From: Streptomyces sp. DSM 110735
GTDB taxonomy: Bacteria; Actinomycetota; Actinomycetes; Streptomycetales; Streptomycetaceae
Length of the DNA stretch: 64,000 nt
Assembly (NCBI RefSeq): GCF_016482685.1
Contig: NZ_JACYHF010000001.1
Coordinates: 124,001-188,000, forward strand
Reading direction: 5' to 3'
Made by a program: the position numbers and the translations under genes. The notes beneath the pieces were generated by a model. That model searched no databases and was not told the origin of the DNA. It saw only the letters and a list, made by a program, of their open reading frames with translations. Shown here in pieces: positions 34,958 to 43,307 of this stretch (the first letter of the stretch is position 1; each line of letters starts with the position of its first letter).

Positions 34958-35030
34958 GGAGGCGAACGTACGCTTCTTTCAGAAATTTGTGAAGTTAAGG
35001 AATCGTATGAAGTCGGGTTAGGGTGGAGAG

Positions 35031-35534
35031 ATGACGGAGCCGAGGGTGGAGAGTGGGGGCGACCGCGATCCGGAGACGGTGTCGCGCTTCGTGGAGCGGT
35101 TCGCGGCGCAGTTGGTCGAGGCGGGGATGCCGCGCATGCCGGCCCGCGTCTTCGCCGCCCTGCTCTCCTCCGACACCGGCACCCTCACCTCCGCCGAACT
35201 GGGCGAACAGCTCCGCATCAGTCCCGCCGCCGTCTCCGGCGCCGTCCGCTACCTCGCCCAGGTCCACCTCGTCTCCCGCGAACGCGAACCCGGCTCCCGC
35301 CGCGAGCGCTACCGCGTCCACAGCGACCAGTGGTACGAGGCGCTCACCAACCGCGAGGCGATCATCAAGCGCTGGGAGGAAGCCCTCCGGGACGGGGTCT
35401 CCACCCTCGGCGCCGACTCCCCCGCCGGGCGCCGCCTGTCCGAGACCCTCGAGTTCTTCGAGTTCATCGAGAAGGACGTGGCGGGGCTGATGGAACGGTG
35501 GCGGGCACATCGGGAGGCGGGGCGCGCGGGCTGA
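35031..35534 (+). CDS. GbsR/MarR-type transcriptional regulator
   Basis: The protein has 167 residues. The winged helix is ARVFAALLSSDTGTLTSAELGEQLRISPAAVSGAVRYLAQVHLVSREREPGSRRERYRV, followed by a helical C-terminal dimerisation part (RRLSETLEFFEFIEKDVAGLMERWRAHREAG). It is divergent from the ABC exporter genes. The 73-nt shared promoter region is markedly AT-richer than its surroundings and contains TTTCAGAAATTTGTGAAG, an imperfect inverted repeat (TTCA/TGAA) that is a candidate operator. Regulation of the exporter is inferred from this layout. Confidence 0.88.
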   Translation: MTEPRVESGGDRDPETVSRFVERFAAQLVEAGMPRMPARVFAALLSSDTGTLTSAELGEQLRISPAAVSGAVRYLAQVHLVSREREPGSRRERYRVHSDQWYEALTNREAIIKRWEEALRDGVSTLGADSPAGRRLSETLEFFEFIEKDVAGLMERWRAHREAGRAG

Positions 35535-35574
35535 TCCGGGCGGGGCGCCTGCGGTGCCTGGGGTGCCTTATGCG

Positions 35575-36456
35575 TCACTCCCCAGGCGTGCGGGACTCCT
35601 CCGTGGGCTTCGTCGCCGCCCAGGACGCCAGGAGGCGTAGGGATTCTTCGGAGGGGGAGCCGGGTTCGGCGGTGTAGATGGTGAGGGTGAGTCCGGGTTC
35701 GGCGGCCATGTCCAGACCCTCGTAGGCGAGGGTCACCTCGCCGACCGCCGGGTGGTGGAAGCGCTTCGTGCCGGTGCCGTGGTGGCGGACGTTGTGGGCG
35801 CCCCAGCGGGTGCGGAACTCCTCGCTGCGGGTGGAGAGTTCACCGACCAGGTCGTGCAGTTCCTTGTCGTAGGGGTCGCGACCCGCCTCCGTGCGCAGGA
35901 TGGCGACCGAGATGTCGGCGAAGTAGTCCCAGTCCGGGTAGAAGCGGCGGGACGCGGGGTCGAGGAAGTTGTAGCGGGCCAGGTTCGGGGGCTGGGGACC
36001 GGCGAAGAGGTCGGCGTAGAAGGCGCGGGCGAGGGGGTTCGCGGCGAGCAGGTCCAGGCGTCCGTTGCGCACGAACGCGGGACCCGCCGTGATCGCGTCC
36101 AGGGTCCACTGGAGGCTGCTTCTGGGCGCCCACTGCCGGGTCGCGCGGCGCCGGGGGCGGGTCAGCGCGTCGGTGCCGTCGGCAGCCTGCGCCAGGTGCA
36201 GCAGATAGGCGCGCTCGGCGTCGTCGAGCCGGAGGGCGCGGGCGACCGCCTCCAGCACGGACGGGGAGACCCCCGCGAGGTTCCCGCGCTCCAGCTTCGC
36301 GTAGTACTCCACGCTCATGTCCGCCAGCGCCGCGACCTCGCTGCGCCGCAGCCCCGGCACGCGCCGCCTGCTGCCCGTCGGCAGCCCCGCCCGCTCCGGG
36401 CTGATCTTCGCTCGCCGCGAGGTGAGGAACTCGCGGACCTCCGCACGGTTGTCCAC
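35575..36456 (-). CDS. XRE-family regulator with MmyB-like ligand-binding domain
   Basis: The protein has 293 residues from GTG 36456 (DNRAEVREFLTSRRAKISPERAGL). The helix-turn-helix is RVPGLRRSEVAALADMSVEYYAKLERGNLAGVSPSVLEAVARALRL. The C-terminal MmyB-type domain has WTLDAITAGPAFVRNGRLDLLAANPLARAFYADLF and the conserved LHDLVGELSTRSEEFRTRWGAHNVRHHGTGTKRFHHP segment. Such proteins usually control an adjacent oxidoreductase. Here the ADH-SDR-cupin operon lies divergently 220 nt away. Confidence 0.93.
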   Translation of the reverse strand: MDNRAEVREFLTSRRAKISPERAGLPTGSRRRVPGLRRSEVAALADMSVEYYAKLERGNLAGVSPSVLEAVARALRLDDAERAYLLHLAQAADGTDALTRPRRRATRQWAPRSSLQWTLDAITAGPAFVRNGRLDLLAANPLARAFYADLFAGPQPPNLARYNFLDPASRRFYPDWDYFADISVAILRTEAGRDPYDKELHDLVGELSTRSEEFRTRWGAHNVRHHGTGTKRFHHPAVGEVTLAYEGLDMAAEPGLTLTIYTAEPGSPSEESLRLLASWAATKPTEESRTPGE

Positions 36457-36566
36457 GTCATCGACGGTACGTCCACCGGGCGGGCGGAGGGATGTACTGC
36501 CGGTACACCTCTTGACGGTGACTCGCTGTGGGGGCGGGGCGGGGGTTGCATGGGTGGAGTGGCGGG

Positions 36567-36660
36567 GTGCGTGTGGTGCGTGTGGTGCGCGTGGTGCCGC
36601 CTCGCCGGTCTCTTCCGTATCTCCCGTCTCTTCCGTTCTTCCGTTCTTCCGTTCTTCCGT
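36567..36660 (+). repeat. Short tandem repeats in the ADH operon leader
   Basis: First comes a GTGCGTGTG-type repeat (36567-36598, about three copies of a 9-10 nt unit), then a pyrimidine-rich run of TTCCGT/TCTTCCGT units (36610-36660, at least six). The array ends directly before the AAGGAAA ribosome-binding site of the alcohol dehydrogenase gene. Slippage here could alter leader length or spacing of regulatory sites. Confidence 0.7.
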
Positions 36661-36676
36661 ACGTAAGGAAAATCCC

Positions 36677-37693
36677 ATGCGCGGAGCAGTGATCCACGCC
36701 CCCGGCGACGTCCGCTTCGAGACGCTGGAGGACCCGAAGATCCTCCGGCCCACCGACGCGATCATCCGCACGGTCGTGACCTGCGTGTGCGGGTCCGACC
36801 TGTGGCCGTACCGCGGTCTGGAACCGATCGGCGAGCCGCATCCGATGGGGCACGAGTACGTCGGCGTCGTGGAGGAGACCGGCAGCGAGGTCACCTCGGT
36901 CCGGCCGGGACAGTTCGTCGTCGGCTCCTTCGCCACCTCGGACAACACGTGCGCGAACTGCCGCAACGGCTGGCAGTCCTCGTGCGTCCACCGCGAGTTC
37001 ATGTCCACCTGCCAGGCGGACCTCGTCCGCATCCCCAACGCCCAGGGCACCCTCGTCGCCACCGACGAGCACCCCGACGAGGAGTTCCTCCCCAGCCTGC
37101 TCGCCGTCTCGGACGTGATGGGCACCGGCTGGTACGCCGCCCTCGCCGCCGAGGTCCGTCCCGGCTCCACCGTGGTGGTCGTCGGGGACGGCGCGGTCGG
37201 GCTCTGCGGGGTCATCGCCGCGAAGGAGATGGGCGCGGAGCGGATCATCGCGATGTCGCGGCACGCGCCCCGGCAGCAACTGGCGCTGGAGTTCGGCGCG
37301 ACGGAGATCGTGGTCGAGCGGGGCGAGGAGGGCGTGGCCCGCGTGCGCGACCTCACCGGCGGGATCGGCGCCGACTCCGTCCTGGAGTGCGTGGGCACCG
37401 CCGAGTCCATGCGGCAGGCGGTGTCCTCCGCGCGACCCGGCGGGAACGTGGGATTCGTGGGCGTACCCCACGAAGTCGCCCTCGACGGGCAGGAGTTGTT
37501 CTTCTCCCAGGTGGGGCTGCGGGGTGGTCCCGCGCCGGTACGCCGTTACCTCCCCGACCTGATCGAGCGGGTGCTGTCGGGACGGATCGACCCCGGCAAG
37601 GTCTTCGACCTGTCGCTCCCGCTGGAGGACGTCGCGGAGGGATACCGGGCGATGGACGAACGGCGGGCGATCAAGGCGCTGTTGACGCCGTGA
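36677..37693 (+). CDS. Zinc-dependent alcohol dehydrogenase family protein
   Basis: A 338-residue medium-chain dehydrogenase from ATG 36677, which has AAGGAAA 6 nt upstream. The catalytic zinc ligands are Cys in CVCGSDLW and His-Glu in PMGHEYVGVVEETG. The structural-zinc lobe is reduced (TCANCRNGWQSSC). The Rossmann motif is VVVVGDGAVGLCGVIAAKEMGA, with a RHAPRQQLALEFGA segment that suggests NADP use. It heads an operon with an SDR (40-nt gap) and a cupin (35-nt gap). Divergent XRE/MmyB control is likely. Confidence 0.93.
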   Translation: MRGAVIHAPGDVRFETLEDPKILRPTDAIIRTVVTCVCGSDLWPYRGLEPIGEPHPMGHEYVGVVEETGSEVTSVRPGQFVVGSFATSDNTCANCRNGWQSSCVHREFMSTCQADLVRIPNAQGTLVATDEHPDEEFLPSLLAVSDVMGTGWYAALAAEVRPGSTVVVVGDGAVGLCGVIAAKEMGAERIIAMSRHAPRQQLALEFGATEIVVERGEEGVARVRDLTGGIGADSVLECVGTAESMRQAVSSARPGGNVGFVGVPHEVALDGQELFFSQVGLRGGPAPVRRYLPDLIERVLSGRIDPGKVFDLSLPLEDVAEGYRAMDERRAIKALLTP

Positions 37694-37733
37694 CCGACGA
37701 CCTCGTACGCATCGCGCCCCGGGAGGACACACG

Positions 37734-38501
37734 ATGAACCCCACCTACGACTTCCACGGTCAGGTCGCCTTCGTCACGGGCGCCGGGTCCGGCATGGGTC
37801 TGGCCACGGCGCGCGCCTTCGCGCGGTCGGGGGCGGCGGTGGCGCTGGCGGACGTCGACGCGGCGGTGGTCGACACGGCGGCGAAGCGGTTGACCGACGA
37901 GGGGCACCGCGCCCTGGCGCTGACCTGCGACGTCACCGACGAGGCGCAGGTGGCTGCCGCGGTCGACCGCACCGTGGAGATCTTCGGCCGCCTCGACATG
38001 GCGTACAACAACGCGGGCGTCCAGGTGCCGCCCACCGACGCCGCCGAGGAGAGCGCCGACCAGTTCGACCGGGTGAACGCGATCAACCTGCGCGGGGTGT
38101 GGGCCGCCATGAAGCACGAGTTGCGGCACATGCGGGCGCGGGGCAGCGGGGCGATCGTCAACTGCTCCTCGCTGGGCGGTCTCGTCGGACTCCCCGGCCG
38201 CGCCTCGTACCACGCCTCCAAGCACGGCGTGATCGGTCTGACCACCAGCGCCGCGCTCGAGTACGCCCCGCGCGGTATCCGCGTCAACGCCGTCTGCCCC
38301 GGCACCATCGACACCCCCATGGTCGGCGACATGATCGCCAAGGGGGAACTCGACCGCGCCGAGGCGGTCGCCAACCAGCCGATCAACCGCCTCGGCACGG
38401 CGGACGAGATCGCGCAGGCGGTGCTGTGGCTGTGCAGCCCGGGGGCGAGCTTCGTGGTGGGCGTGGCACTGCCGGTGGACGGCGGTTATGTGGCCCAGTA
38501 G
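37734..38501 (+). CDS. Short-chain dehydrogenase/reductase
   Basis: A classical SDR of 255 residues from ATG 37734, which has GGGAGG 9 nt upstream. It has TGAGSGMG (cofactor binding, about 14-21), an acidic residue in ALADVDAAV that points to NAD, NNAGVQ, the catalytic Ser in NCSSLGG, Tyr-x3-Lys in SYHASKHG, and a C-terminal VALPVDGGYVAQ. It is the middle gene of the ADH-SDR-cupin operon. The substrate is unknown. Confidence 0.94.
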   Translation: MNPTYDFHGQVAFVTGAGSGMGLATARAFARSGAAVALADVDAAVVDTAAKRLTDEGHRALALTCDVTDEAQVAAAVDRTVEIFGRLDMAYNNAGVQVPPTDAAEESADQFDRVNAINLRGVWAAMKHELRHMRARGSGAIVNCSSLGGLVGLPGRASYHASKHGVIGLTTSAALEYAPRGIRVNAVCPGTIDTPMVGDMIAKGELDRAEAVANQPINRLGTADEIAQAVLWLCSPGASFVVGVALPVDGGYVAQ

Positions 38502-38536
38502 TTGACCTTCCCTCCCTACAACTCTCAAGGAGCATC

Positions 38537-38947
38537 ATGGAATTCATCAAGCGCACCGCCACGGGCAAGGGACCTGCCGACTGGTTCACCGGGGACGTGT
38601 GGTGGGACGTGATCGTCGCGGGTGAGGCGCCGTCGCGGCTGCGGGCCAACCTGGTCCGGTTCTCGCCGGGTGCGCGGACGCATTGGCACTCCCATCCGGT
38701 GGGGCAGACCCTGCATGTGGTGTCGGGGGTGGCGCTGATCGGGACGCGGGACGGCACGGTGTTCGAGGCGCGTGCCGGGGAGACGGTCGCCTGTCCGCCC
38801 GGCGAGGAGCACTGGCACGGGGCGTCCCCGGACCACTTCATGGAGCACATCGCGATGTGGGAGGGGACGGGGGACGGGGCTCCGGAGGCGGTGTGGGGTG
38901 AGGCGGTGACGGAGGAGGTGTACGGCGGGGTGCGGCGGCGGGCGTAG
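38537..38947 (+). CDS. Cupin domain protein
   Basis: A 136-residue single cupin from ATG 38537, which has AAGGAG 4 nt upstream. Motif 1 is FSPGARTHWHSHPVGQTLHVVSG (G-x5-H-x-H-x4-Q/E-x6-G) and motif 2 is ETVACPPGEEHWHGA (P-G-x2-H-x-H). The (R)-mandelonitrile-lyase-like/CMD-like subgroup looks similar. It is the third gene of the ADH-SDR-cupin operon. Confidence 0.92.
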   Translation: MEFIKRTATGKGPADWFTGDVWWDVIVAGEAPSRLRANLVRFSPGARTHWHSHPVGQTLHVVSGVALIGTRDGTVFEARAGETVACPPGEEHWHGASPDHFMEHIAMWEGTGDGAPEAVWGEAVTEEVYGGVRRRA

Positions 38948-38959
38948 GCGCGGGGGCGC

Positions 38960-39352
38960 TCACGCGGGTGCGGCGGTGGCACGTGGCGTGCCCGGGGTGA
39001 AGAAGTTGACGAGGTTGCCGTCGGGGTCGCGGAACAGGAGCGAGCGGTTGCCCCAGGGCATGGTGGTGGGCTCGTTGACGAAGTCCTCGACGAAGGCGCG
39101 CAGGTCGGCGTACACGCGGTCCACGTCGTCCACGCGGAACTCCAGGATGACGCTGTGGTTGTCGGCGGGGCGGGCGGAGCCGGGGGCGAACAGGGGGACG
39201 GTGCGGGTGGAGCCGATCGCGAGGGTCGCCGAGGGGGTCCTCAGCTCCGCGAAGTCCTCGGTGGCCCAGGTGGCGGGGACGCCGGTGGCGCGCTCGTAGA
39301 AGCGGACGAGGCGGGGGACGTCGTCGGTGATGACGCGGGTGGAGACGAACAC
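38960..39352 (-). CDS. VOC family (glyoxalase/dioxygenase fold) protein
   Basis: The protein has 130 residues from GTG 39352, which has AGAGGAG 7 nt upstream. It begins FVSTRVITDDVPRLVRFYERATGVPATWATEDFAELRTPSATLAIGS and ends LLFRDPDGNLVNFFTP. The pairing with a divergent WYL/YafY regulator is a recurrent arrangement in Streptomyces, and the regulator likely controls this gene. Confidence 0.9.
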   Translation of the reverse strand: MFVSTRVITDDVPRLVRFYERATGVPATWATEDFAELRTPSATLAIGSTRTVPLFAPGSARPADNHSVILEFRVDDVDRVYADLRAFVEDFVNEPTTMPWGNRSLLFRDPDGNLVNFFTPGTPRATAAPA

Positions 39353-39415
39353 GGGGTTACTCCTCTGCCGTAGGGCGCTGGTGGCCCGATGACCTGGTGA
39401 CCGCACGCTACGACC

Positions 39416-39442
39416 GATACCGGACGGAACCCGCCCGGTATC
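39416..39442. promoter_or_regulatory. Inverted repeat in the VOC/WYL divergent promoter
   Basis: GATACCGG-N11-CCGGTATC has perfect 8-bp arms. It lies just before and partly over the ribosome-binding site (GGAGGAG) of the WYL regulator gene, a good position for autorepression and for control of the VOC gene. Confidence 0.55.
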
Positions 39443-39460
39443 CGGAGGAGAATTCCCGCC

Positions 39461-40462
39461 ATGCCCCGACCCCTCGCCCGCGTCCTCACCCTCCTGGAGC
39501 TGCTCCAGTCGGGCGGCACCCGAACCGTCTCCGAACTCGCCGCCCGCCTCGACGTCGACGAACGCACCGTACGGCGCTACGCCCGGCAACTCCTCGACCT
39601 CGACATCCCCGTGGAATCGGTACGCGGGCGCTACGGCGGCTACCGGCTCAGCCCCGGCTACCGCATACCGCCCCTGATGTTGAACGACGACGAGGCACTG
39701 GCGGTACTGCTCAGCCTGACCACGGAGGGGGCGAGGGAGACGGCGGGCGACACGGCGCGCGACACAGCGAGGGACACGGCGAGGGAGACGGCGGCAGCCA
39801 AGATCCGCCGCGTCCTCCCCGACCGCCTGCGCCGCAAGCTCGACGCGGTGCTCGCCTCCCTCGCCTACACGACCCCGCCCGGAGGGATCGCGGACGCCCC
39901 CGACCCCGCGATCCTCCTCCCGATCGCCGACGCGGTGCACCACCACCGCCCCGTCTCGATCCGCCACACCGCCGCCGACGGCCACCGCACCGAACGCACC
40001 CTGCACCCGTACGGCGTCGTGGCCCACGCGGGGCGCTGGTACGTGACGGCGGCGGACCTCCTCTCCGGCGAGGACCGCACCTTCCGCCTGGACCGCATCA
40101 CCGACGCCCGCACCCTCCCCGGCGCCTTCACCCCACCCCCCGACCCCGACCCCGCCCCCACCACCCGCGTCCTGAACGCCCTGGCCACCGCCCCCCACCC
40201 CCACCGGGTCACCCTCCACATCCAGGCAACCCCCACCCACATCCACACCCACCTACCCCCCTCCCTCGCCACCGTGACCCCCCTCCCCCCGGACGACTGG
40301 TGCCGCGTCACCCTCCACGTCACCCACCTCACCTGGCTCCCCGCCATCCTCGCCGCCCTGAACCGCCCCTTCACGATCGAGCGCCCCACCGAACTCCGCA
40401 CACTGGTCGAAGAGTTCGCGAACCGCCTGCTGGGCTCCGCCCGCCGGGAGCCACTCCACTGA
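39461..40462 (+). CDS. WYL-domain (YafY/DeoR-type) transcriptional regulator
   Basis: The protein has 333 residues. It has an N-terminal winged helix (MPRPLARVLTLLELLQSGGTRTVSELAARLDVDERTVRRYARQLLDL, then GRYGGYRLSPGYRIPPLML), the WYL ligand-binding domain (VSIRHTAADGHRTERTLHPYGVVAHAGRWYVTAADLLSGEDRTFRLDRI), and a C-terminal WCX-like extension. An internal DTARDTARDTARETA repeat (bases 39745-39790) sits in the linker. It probably regulates itself and the divergent VOC gene. Confidence 0.93.
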   Translation: MPRPLARVLTLLELLQSGGTRTVSELAARLDVDERTVRRYARQLLDLDIPVESVRGRYGGYRLSPGYRIPPLMLNDDEALAVLLSLTTEGARETAGDTARDTARDTARETAAAKIRRVLPDRLRRKLDAVLASLAYTTPPGGIADAPDPAILLPIADAVHHHRPVSIRHTAADGHRTERTLHPYGVVAHAGRWYVTAADLLSGEDRTFRLDRITDARTLPGAFTPPPDPDPAPTTRVLNALATAPHPHRVTLHIQATPTHIHTHLPPSLATVTPLPPDDWCRVTLHVTHLTWLPAILAALNRPFTIERPTELRTLVEEFANRLLGSARREPLH

Positions 40463-40508
40463 GCGGCGTCCTCGAGACCACCCGGCAGCCGCCGACGGCG
40501 AGAACGCG

Positions 40509-40527
40509 CCGCGGGGGCCACCCGCGG
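40509..40527. terminator. Hairpin between WYL gene and convergent small gene
   Basis: CCGCGGG-GGCCA-CCCGCGG is a perfect 7-bp GC stem 47 nt after the WYL stop codon. There is no T-run, which is usual for Streptomyces. Confidence 0.5.
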
Positions 40528-40576
40528 GTGACGACGAAAGTTGTACGGGTGGTGCGGGTGTCGCGGGCGACGGTGG

Positions 40577-40821
40577 TCAGCGGGCCACGCGGCGGCTCAA
40601 GTGCGTCGCCTTCTCCCGCAGTGCCGACGCCCAGGCGTCCGGTTCCGCCGGTGTCGGCATGCCTGTGCCCACGCCGATCTGTACGTCACGGCGCGCACCC
40701 TGCGGCATCGCCGCCAACTCCGTCCAGTTCAGGTCGACTCCGGCGCGTTCCGCCAGGACCAGCACCGTTGCTTGGACGGGTTCCACAGGGTCTCGTCGCC
40801 GAGGAGGAAGTCCTGGCTCAT
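40577..40821 (-). pseudogene. Frameshifted small gene
   Basis: ATG 40821 overlaps the stop of the upstream gene (ATGA) and starts a convincing product (MSQDFLLGDETLWNPSK), but this frame stops at 40729 after 30 residues. Just after the AAG codon, the reading continues in the next frame as ATVLVLAERAGVDLNWTELAAMPQGARRD and runs to a stop at 40577. Restoring one base near 40766-40769 would give a single protein of about 81 residues. The second part has good Streptomyces codon usage. The cause may be a real frameshift mutation, a sequencing error or, less likely, programmed frameshifting. The function is unknown. Confidence 0.7.
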
Positions 40822-41117
40822 CCCGTGAACCCCCGGAGGTACAGCCGGAACCGCGTCGTGTCCTCCGCCTCGAAGCACACCTCCTGCCCCCAGTGAGCGG
40901 TGAGCCGCTGCGCGACCGCGATCAGGCGACGGCGGTCCTCCGGGGTGTGGGCGGGGTAACGGACCGAGCCCTGTTCGGAGATCTGGTGACCGAGTTCGCC
41001 GAACAGGAGGTTCCGGTAACGGAGTTCCTCCTCGTCGGTCAGCGGAGTGACGGCGTCCTCGGCGGGTCGTATCTGGACGTTGTACAGGTCTCGGATCACG
41101 GCAACACACGCTCGCAC
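40818..41117 (-). CDS. Hypothetical protein
   Basis: A 99-residue acidic soluble protein from GTG 41117 (other GTG starts are close by). Its segments are IRDLYNVQIRPAEDAVTPLTDEEELRYRNLLFGELGHQ and TPEDRRRLIAVAQRLTAHWGQEVCFEAEDTTRFRLYLRGFTG. No domain is recognised. It is coupled by ATGA to the frameshifted small gene; the pair may once have formed a small accessory module. A run of nine G (41153-41161) lies in its promoter region. Confidence 0.6.
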   Translation of the reverse strand: MRACVAVIRDLYNVQIRPAEDAVTPLTDEEELRYRNLLFGELGHQISEQGSVRYPAHTPEDRRRLIAVAQRLTAHWGQEVCFEAEDTTRFRLYLRGFTG

Positions 41118-41192
41118 TCTGCTGGGGGACGGTCCGACGCAGGCTATCGACCGGGGGGGGGATCGTCGTCCGCTCCCCCGCCGGAGGCAACC

Positions 41193-41858
41193 TCAGCCCG
41201 GAGTCACCAGCCGCGCCTCGTACGCGAAGACCGCCGCCTGGGTGCGGTCGCGCAGGCCGAGTTTGACGAGGATGCGGCTCACGTGGGTTTTCACCGTGGA
41301 CTCCGCGACGATCAGGCGGGTGGCGATCTCGGAGTTGGAGAGACCCTGGGCGATGAGGACGAGGACCTCGGTTTCGCGTTCGGTGAGTTCGCCGTAGGCG
41401 GCGTGGGCGGCGGGCATGAGGCGGGGGGTGTCGGAGAGGCGGGAGAACTCGTGGATGAGGCGGCGGGTGACGGAGGGAGCCAACAGGGCTTCGCCCGAGG
41501 CGACCACCCTTACCGCTTCCGCCAGTTGGCGCGCCGAGGCGTCCTTCAGGAGGAAACCGGAGGCGCCCGCGCGGAGCGCCTGGTACACGTACTCGTCCAG
41601 GTCGAAGGTGGTCAGGACGAGCACCTTCGCCGCCGCGTCCGCCGCGACGATCTCGCGGGTCGCCTCGATGCCGTTCAGTTCGGGCATACGGATGTCCATC
41701 AGGACGATGTCCGGGGCGAGTTCGCGGACCCGCGTCACCGCCTCGCGCCCGTTGACCGCCTCGCCGACGACCTCGATGTCCGGCATCGCGTTCAGCAGGA
41801 CGGAGAAGCCCTCGCGGACCATCATCTGGTCGTCGGCGATCACCACGCGGATCGTCAT
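41193..41858 (-). CDS. NarL/FixJ-family response regulator
   Basis: A 221-residue regulator. The receiver domain has the acidic pair in VVIADDQMMVREG, the phospho-acceptor Asp in IVLMDIRMPELNG, the Thr/Phe switch in VLVLTTFD and the conserved Lys in GFLLKDASA. The LuxR-type helix-turn-helix at the C-terminus is LTERETEVLVLIAQGLSNSEIATRLIVAESTVKTHVSRILVKLGLRDR. ATG 41858 overlaps the histidine kinase stop (ATGA). Confidence 0.95.
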   Translation of the reverse strand: MTIRVVIADDQMMVREGFSVLLNAMPDIEVVGEAVNGREAVTRVRELAPDIVLMDIRMPELNGIEATREIVAADAAAKVLVLTTFDLDEYVYQALRAGASGFLLKDASARQLAEAVRVVASGEALLAPSVTRRLIHEFSRLSDTPRLMPAAHAAYGELTERETEVLVLIAQGLSNSEIATRLIVAESTVKTHVSRILVKLGLRDRTQAAVFAYEARLVTPG

Positions 41859-43219
41859 GACCGGTCCTCGTACAGCTCGATCTCCGTACCCGGCGCCGGG
41901 ACCGGCAGGAACACGGTCACCTCGTAACCCCCGTCGGCAGTCGGACCGTCGGTCATCTCGCCGTTCAGCATCGCGACCCGCTCCCGCATACCCGTGATGC
42001 CGTGCCCGGCGCCCGGGGAGGGCTTGATCAGACTCGGGGCGGGCGGCGGACCGTTGACCACGCGCACGCCCAACCCGCCGAGCACGTAGGCGATCTCGAC
42101 GCGAGCCGTCGCCCCCGGCGCGTGCCGGAGCGTGTTGCTGAGCGCCTCCTGCACGATGCGGTACGCCGACAGCTCGACGCCCTGCGGGAGTTCGCGCACC
42201 GCGCCGGTCACCGTCCTGGTGACCTCCAGACCGGTCTCCCGCACGTTGGCGAGCAGGGTGTCGAGGTCGGCGAGGGTGGGCTGCGGGGCGTCCGGCGCCT
42301 CGTAGTCCTCCGCGCGGACGACACCGAGCACCCGGCGCAGCTCGGTCAGGGCGGCGACCGCGTTCTCCCGGATCGTGGCGAACGCCTTCACCAGCTCCGG
42401 CGGCGGGTCCTGCACCCGGTACGGCGCGGCTTCCGCCTGGATGGCGACCACCGACATGTGGTGGGCGACCACGTCGTGCAGCTCGCGGGCGATGGTGGAG
42501 CGCTCCTCCAGCAGGGTGCGCCGCGAGCGCTCGTGCGCGGTCGCCGTCCGCTGCTCGGTCACCTCGCGGCGAGCCTGGCGGTGGGTGTGCCGGACGGTGA
42601 CCGCCAGCAGGATCAGCGCCGACAGGAACAGCATCGGCGCGACGTCGGAGGACTCGTGCCAGGCGGAACCGGTCTGCGCGAGGACGCCGTACAGCGCGGT
42701 GAGCGCCCACATCCACGCGGCGGTGCGCGGGCGGGTGCGTATCGCGACCACCGTGAGCACGGTCAGATGGGAGAGGAAGCTGCCCGGCAGCCACGGCCAG
42801 GCGCCCCAGTCCCCGCCCACGGTGACCGCGGTCACCGTGGTCGCCAGGAGCGACAGCCAGAAGGCGCCCACCGGTCGCGCCAGCGTGAGCAGGACCGGGG
42901 CGAGCGCCAGCAGCGCGGCCAGCAGGGCAGCCGGTCCGCCGAAGGTGCCGGCCAGGGACACCAGCGCCGCGAACCCACCGAGAGCGGCGACGACGAGGTG
43001 CGGGACCCACGCCGCGTACTCCTTGAGCCGGCCGGGCAGCGCGCGCCCCAGGGCGCCGTCGACAGCCGCGCGGGGCATCGGGCGGTACCCGAAGGCGCCG
43101 CTGAACAGGTCCTGCCGCAGCCCGCGCAGCGCGTCCGCCGCGAGCCGGAACTCGGGGCTGCGGGGTCTGTCCTCGCCGCGCGGGGGCGGCGGCTGCGTGT
43201 GCGTCGTCATCTCGGTCAC
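41855..43219 (-). CDS. Two-component sensor histidine kinase (NarL-partner type)
   Basis: The kinase has 454 residues from GTG 43219; the ATG at 43210 is an alternative. The N-terminal half has about five to six transmembrane helices (VPHLVVAALGGFAALVSLAG, LLAALLALAPVLLTLA and others) with little extracellular sequence, so it probably senses the membrane or a small ligand. The HisKA_3 phospho-acceptor is ARELHDVVAHHMSVVAIQAEAA, and the HATPase domain contains VQEALSNTLRHAPG and GHGITGMRERVAML. It is co-translated with the response regulator. No target operon is adjacent. Confidence 0.94.
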   Translation of the reverse strand: MTEMTTHTQPPPPRGEDRPRSPEFRLAADALRGLRQDLFSGAFGYRPMPRAAVDGALGRALPGRLKEYAAWVPHLVVAALGGFAALVSLAGTFGGPAALLAALLALAPVLLTLARPVGAFWLSLLATTVTAVTVGGDWGAWPWLPGSFLSHLTVLTVVAIRTRPRTAAWMWALTALYGVLAQTGSAWHESSDVAPMLFLSALILLAVTVRHTHRQARREVTEQRTATAHERSRRTLLEERSTIARELHDVVAHHMSVVAIQAEAAPYRVQDPPPELVKAFATIRENAVAALTELRRVLGVVRAEDYEAPDAPQPTLADLDTLLANVRETGLEVTRTVTGAVRELPQGVELSAYRIVQEALSNTLRHAPGATARVEIAYVLGGLGVRVVNGPPPAPSLIKPSPGAGHGITGMRERVAMLNGEMTDGPTADGGYEVTVFLPVPAPGTEIELYEDRS

Positions 43220-43307
43220 GTGAGAGACGGTAGGCGGGGGCGGGGGGTGCGGTCGTCCCCTCGCAGGGGGGTTTCCGGGGGTCCGCCTCAGGTACTACGC
43301 GCCGCCC

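Noticed and set aside
40819..40821. Leaving the 30-codon frame at 40729-40821 as a separate real gene
   Set aside because: The protein-like sequence continues in the adjacent frame, so a frameshifted longer gene explains it better.
41153..41161. Run of nine G as a phase-variation switch
   Set aside because: It is upstream of a hypothetical gene with uncertain start and not in a coding frame that would be switched; such runs are also common error sites.
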